From assembly GCA_009663005.1 (NCBI GenBank), contig VIGQ01000721.1, positions 1 through 20,000 on the forward strand: DNA of 20,000 nt. The letters are read 5' to 3'. This stretch comes from Actinidia chinensis (lineage: Eukaryota; Streptophyta; Magnoliopsida; Ericales; Actinidiaceae). The position numbers were made by a program, and so were the translations under genes. Shown here piece by piece: positions 18,030-20,000 of this stretch. The notes under the pieces were generated by a model, which was given only the letters and a program-made list of their open reading frames with translations, ran no database searches and was not told the DNA's origin. Position 1 is the stretch's first letter. Each line of letters starts with the position of its first letter.

Positions 18030-20000
18030 ACGACTGAAATTATTAAGGGTCTCAAGTGAGAGAGAATAAGGTCATCTCAGTGTTTAGCATTCTTTTTTCC
18101 TTCAATACTTGAATGTTTGATATTCTCTACTTCTGCTCCAGTAAGTTTCACCAGCAAAATTATGGAAGACAGAAATGAGAACGTTATTCAACTCATTTAC
18201 ATCGACGGTACATTATTCTCAAAGCCCATTGTTTTTAACCTACTCTTATGGTACTCACTTGGTATCGCATATTGATGGTTGAATGAAAGTTAAACCTTCA
18301 AAGCACTATGCCTTTATACTCAAGGTAACTCAAGTCCATAACGAATTGTAAAAATTCCTTGTGGGCAACCTTGAATCATTAGTTTCTGGTTCTTGACAGT
18401 TGCAAGTGGGGGGTACCAGCAGTAAAAACAATTCCTAATTTGAAGTTAGTTACTATCACGACGTCTGCCGACGTATCCCAAAGCTAATGCTATCCTATAT
18501 CTAGAAAAATTAAAATGACCCAAAATCCCTTATCTCTTAACTTCTAATAACTTAATTCGCTTAGGTGTATCAAATCTTATTACTTCACAAAACATTTTGG
18601 CCTTAGCAAAGATAATACCCTGAGTATGCAGGTCTGGGAAAACAATTTACAACATTTGTCACGCCCTAAATTTTCTTTTTTTATATAGTTTTGAGGCCTC
18701 TTGTCATGGTTGGCGGCTGCCGAAAGTATCGAGGGGGGTGGTGGAATTAGCTTTTCAAAAGCATATTGGGCAGGATGTGGTGTTGTGTTTGACTGAATAT
18801 GACCTTGGTTGGGAATTAGACATTACCTGCCTGAGTGCCTAACTTGCACATCTTCTTTCCTCTTCGTGTTTCTGAAAGGAGGAGAAGTGAGCAGAAAGGA
18901 AGGGCAAACCTAGGATCTCCATAAATCCCTTAGGCTTTGGCCCTTGCAAGCTTGAGTATATCACACAAACAAAATCTCAGTTTCTTTACCATCACTGTGT
19001 TGAATGCAAACCTTGCACGCAATTTTTTGGCTGTGGGGTATCTCCTACAAACTAGTAATCAAACTGGGCTATGTAGGTGCTCTATTATCAAAAACCAAAG
19101 ATCGTGAAGAACGTAGTACTCTATGGTTATTGTACCTACCAATTTTCAGAATGAAAGTAGACTTGGTTATTTGATTTGTTTATACCTACCAATCAACTCT
19201 AGTTTGACATGTTCAAGGGAGCATATATCATAGCAGTCCTTAGTAGGTGGAAGATTCTTTAATATTCGAACATGGTTGTATGTTGGATATGTATTGGTCT
19301 CCACCCCAAAGTGTATGCTTTAGGATGGATGTATGACTTTTGGTTTGGGTTTATTAAATCTTATTTTCATTTTACATGTTTTTTCTGATAGAATTGCATT
19401 GTTTTGTTTGAAAATTCATCAAAATTTTAAACGGATTTCATAGGCTCTTTTAGGATCATGGGACTAAATGCATATATATGATTGCAAAGCATACATGTTA
19501 CAATCGTGGCTTTTGATAATAAATGATCACTTGATATCAATCTTTTGATTGACGCACCGTCAGTATTCCGTTCTCTACACAAGGCCCCCCAAGCAAAATG
19601 AAAGGGGGCAACAAATATAGAACACCCCCAACCCCAAGAACCCCACCCAGTTTCGTAAAGAGATTTGGTTGTGGTTCTATATTAATACAAAGTATTACAT
19701 TGCAGATTGAGGAGTTGCTTTTCTTGTAAGGACAATCTTTCCTTGCAAGCCCACCTTGTTCTTTCGATGGAAGAAATCCTTTGTTCAATTTTCCTTCAAG
19801 ATAATCCAAGGTTGTCTTTGAATAATAGTATTGCTGATATTATTGCGTCAAAGTAAAGTATGGTGATATTTAGGGGAAGTTGAATTGTTGGCCATAAAAT
19901 AGGCATGTTTAATAACAGGAAAACCACTACATAATTCTGGAAATAATAGTTATGGCAACCGTTCCACCTACGGAAGCTAGGCGTCCTTGGCACCAAAAAA
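18030..20000. other. Right-hand spacer, no gene recognised
   Basis: Only short frames with no recognisable family were found. The longest, 90 codons on the minus strand (19537-19809), has a Gly/Val-rich centre encoded by CCCAACCCC-type repeats and no known motif. No RNA gene, complete transposon end pair or microsatellite of note was seen. Confidence 0.55.

Noticed and set aside
18657..18675. TGTCACGCCCTAAA resembling the start of some plant gypsy LTRs
   Set aside because: Only a short match was seen and no matching ...CA end, duplicate LTR, primer site or internal coding was found nearby.
1..20000. CRISPR array, bacterial operon or phage-type system
   Set aside because: The tandem repeats are 333 bp and 5S-like, there are no long prokaryotic coding frames, and the composition and motifs are those of a plant nuclear genome.

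Overview
The window looks like intergenic and repetitive DNA from a flowering plant nuclear genome. The reasons are the AT-rich background, TC/GA and AT microsatellites, a plant-type LTR fragment, a tandem array of 5S rRNA-like units, and a decayed copy of a plant Myb-type gene annotated in many genomes as 'RNA polymerase I termination factor' (TTF-I/Reb1/DMTF1-like). No intact protein-coding gene could be recognised. Nearly every open frame is short and unlike any family I know. Homologies are recalled from family knowledge; no search was run.

Layout. 1-590: a probable long terminal repeat (144-589) with TG...CA ends and 7-bp inverted termini. 590-1740: no recognised gene. 1740-2160: a TC/GA microsatellite and a TATA-like box that could be a promoter and leader. 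2160-2660: very AT-rich spacer. 2664-5860: the main feature, ten 5S-like copies (A) alternating with ten shorter, related segments (B), with a mean period of about 333 bp. Each half ends in a CACCC-plus-T-run that would act as an RNA polymerase III terminator. 5860-7060: nothing recognised apart from a small hairpin. 7060-7860: a TATA-like box, a long CT-rich leader and tiny ORFs. 7860-10210: small inverted repeats and a G-rich block. 10210-10350 (minus): a possible first exon. 10450-13960: unassigned, with an (AT)n tract and one 191-codon ORF. 13960-15715: GC-richer, pyrimidine-rich and unassigned. 15715-18030: purine-rich, containing the broken Myb-type gene and a candidate polyadenylation signal. 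18030-20000: unassigned.

Two interpretations should be kept apart. The Myb-like locus keeps long runs of recognisable codons, but they lie in all three forward frames in succession, and the 5S-like copies also differ from one another by many small indels. This is either an array and gene that have truly decayed, or a poorly polished long-read assembly of sequences that are intact in the organism. The pattern of frame changes with well-kept residues between them makes the second possibility serious, so 'pseudogene' calls here are provisional. I did not find a convincing undescribed multi-gene system. The most unusual structure is the A/B dimeric 5S-like array.
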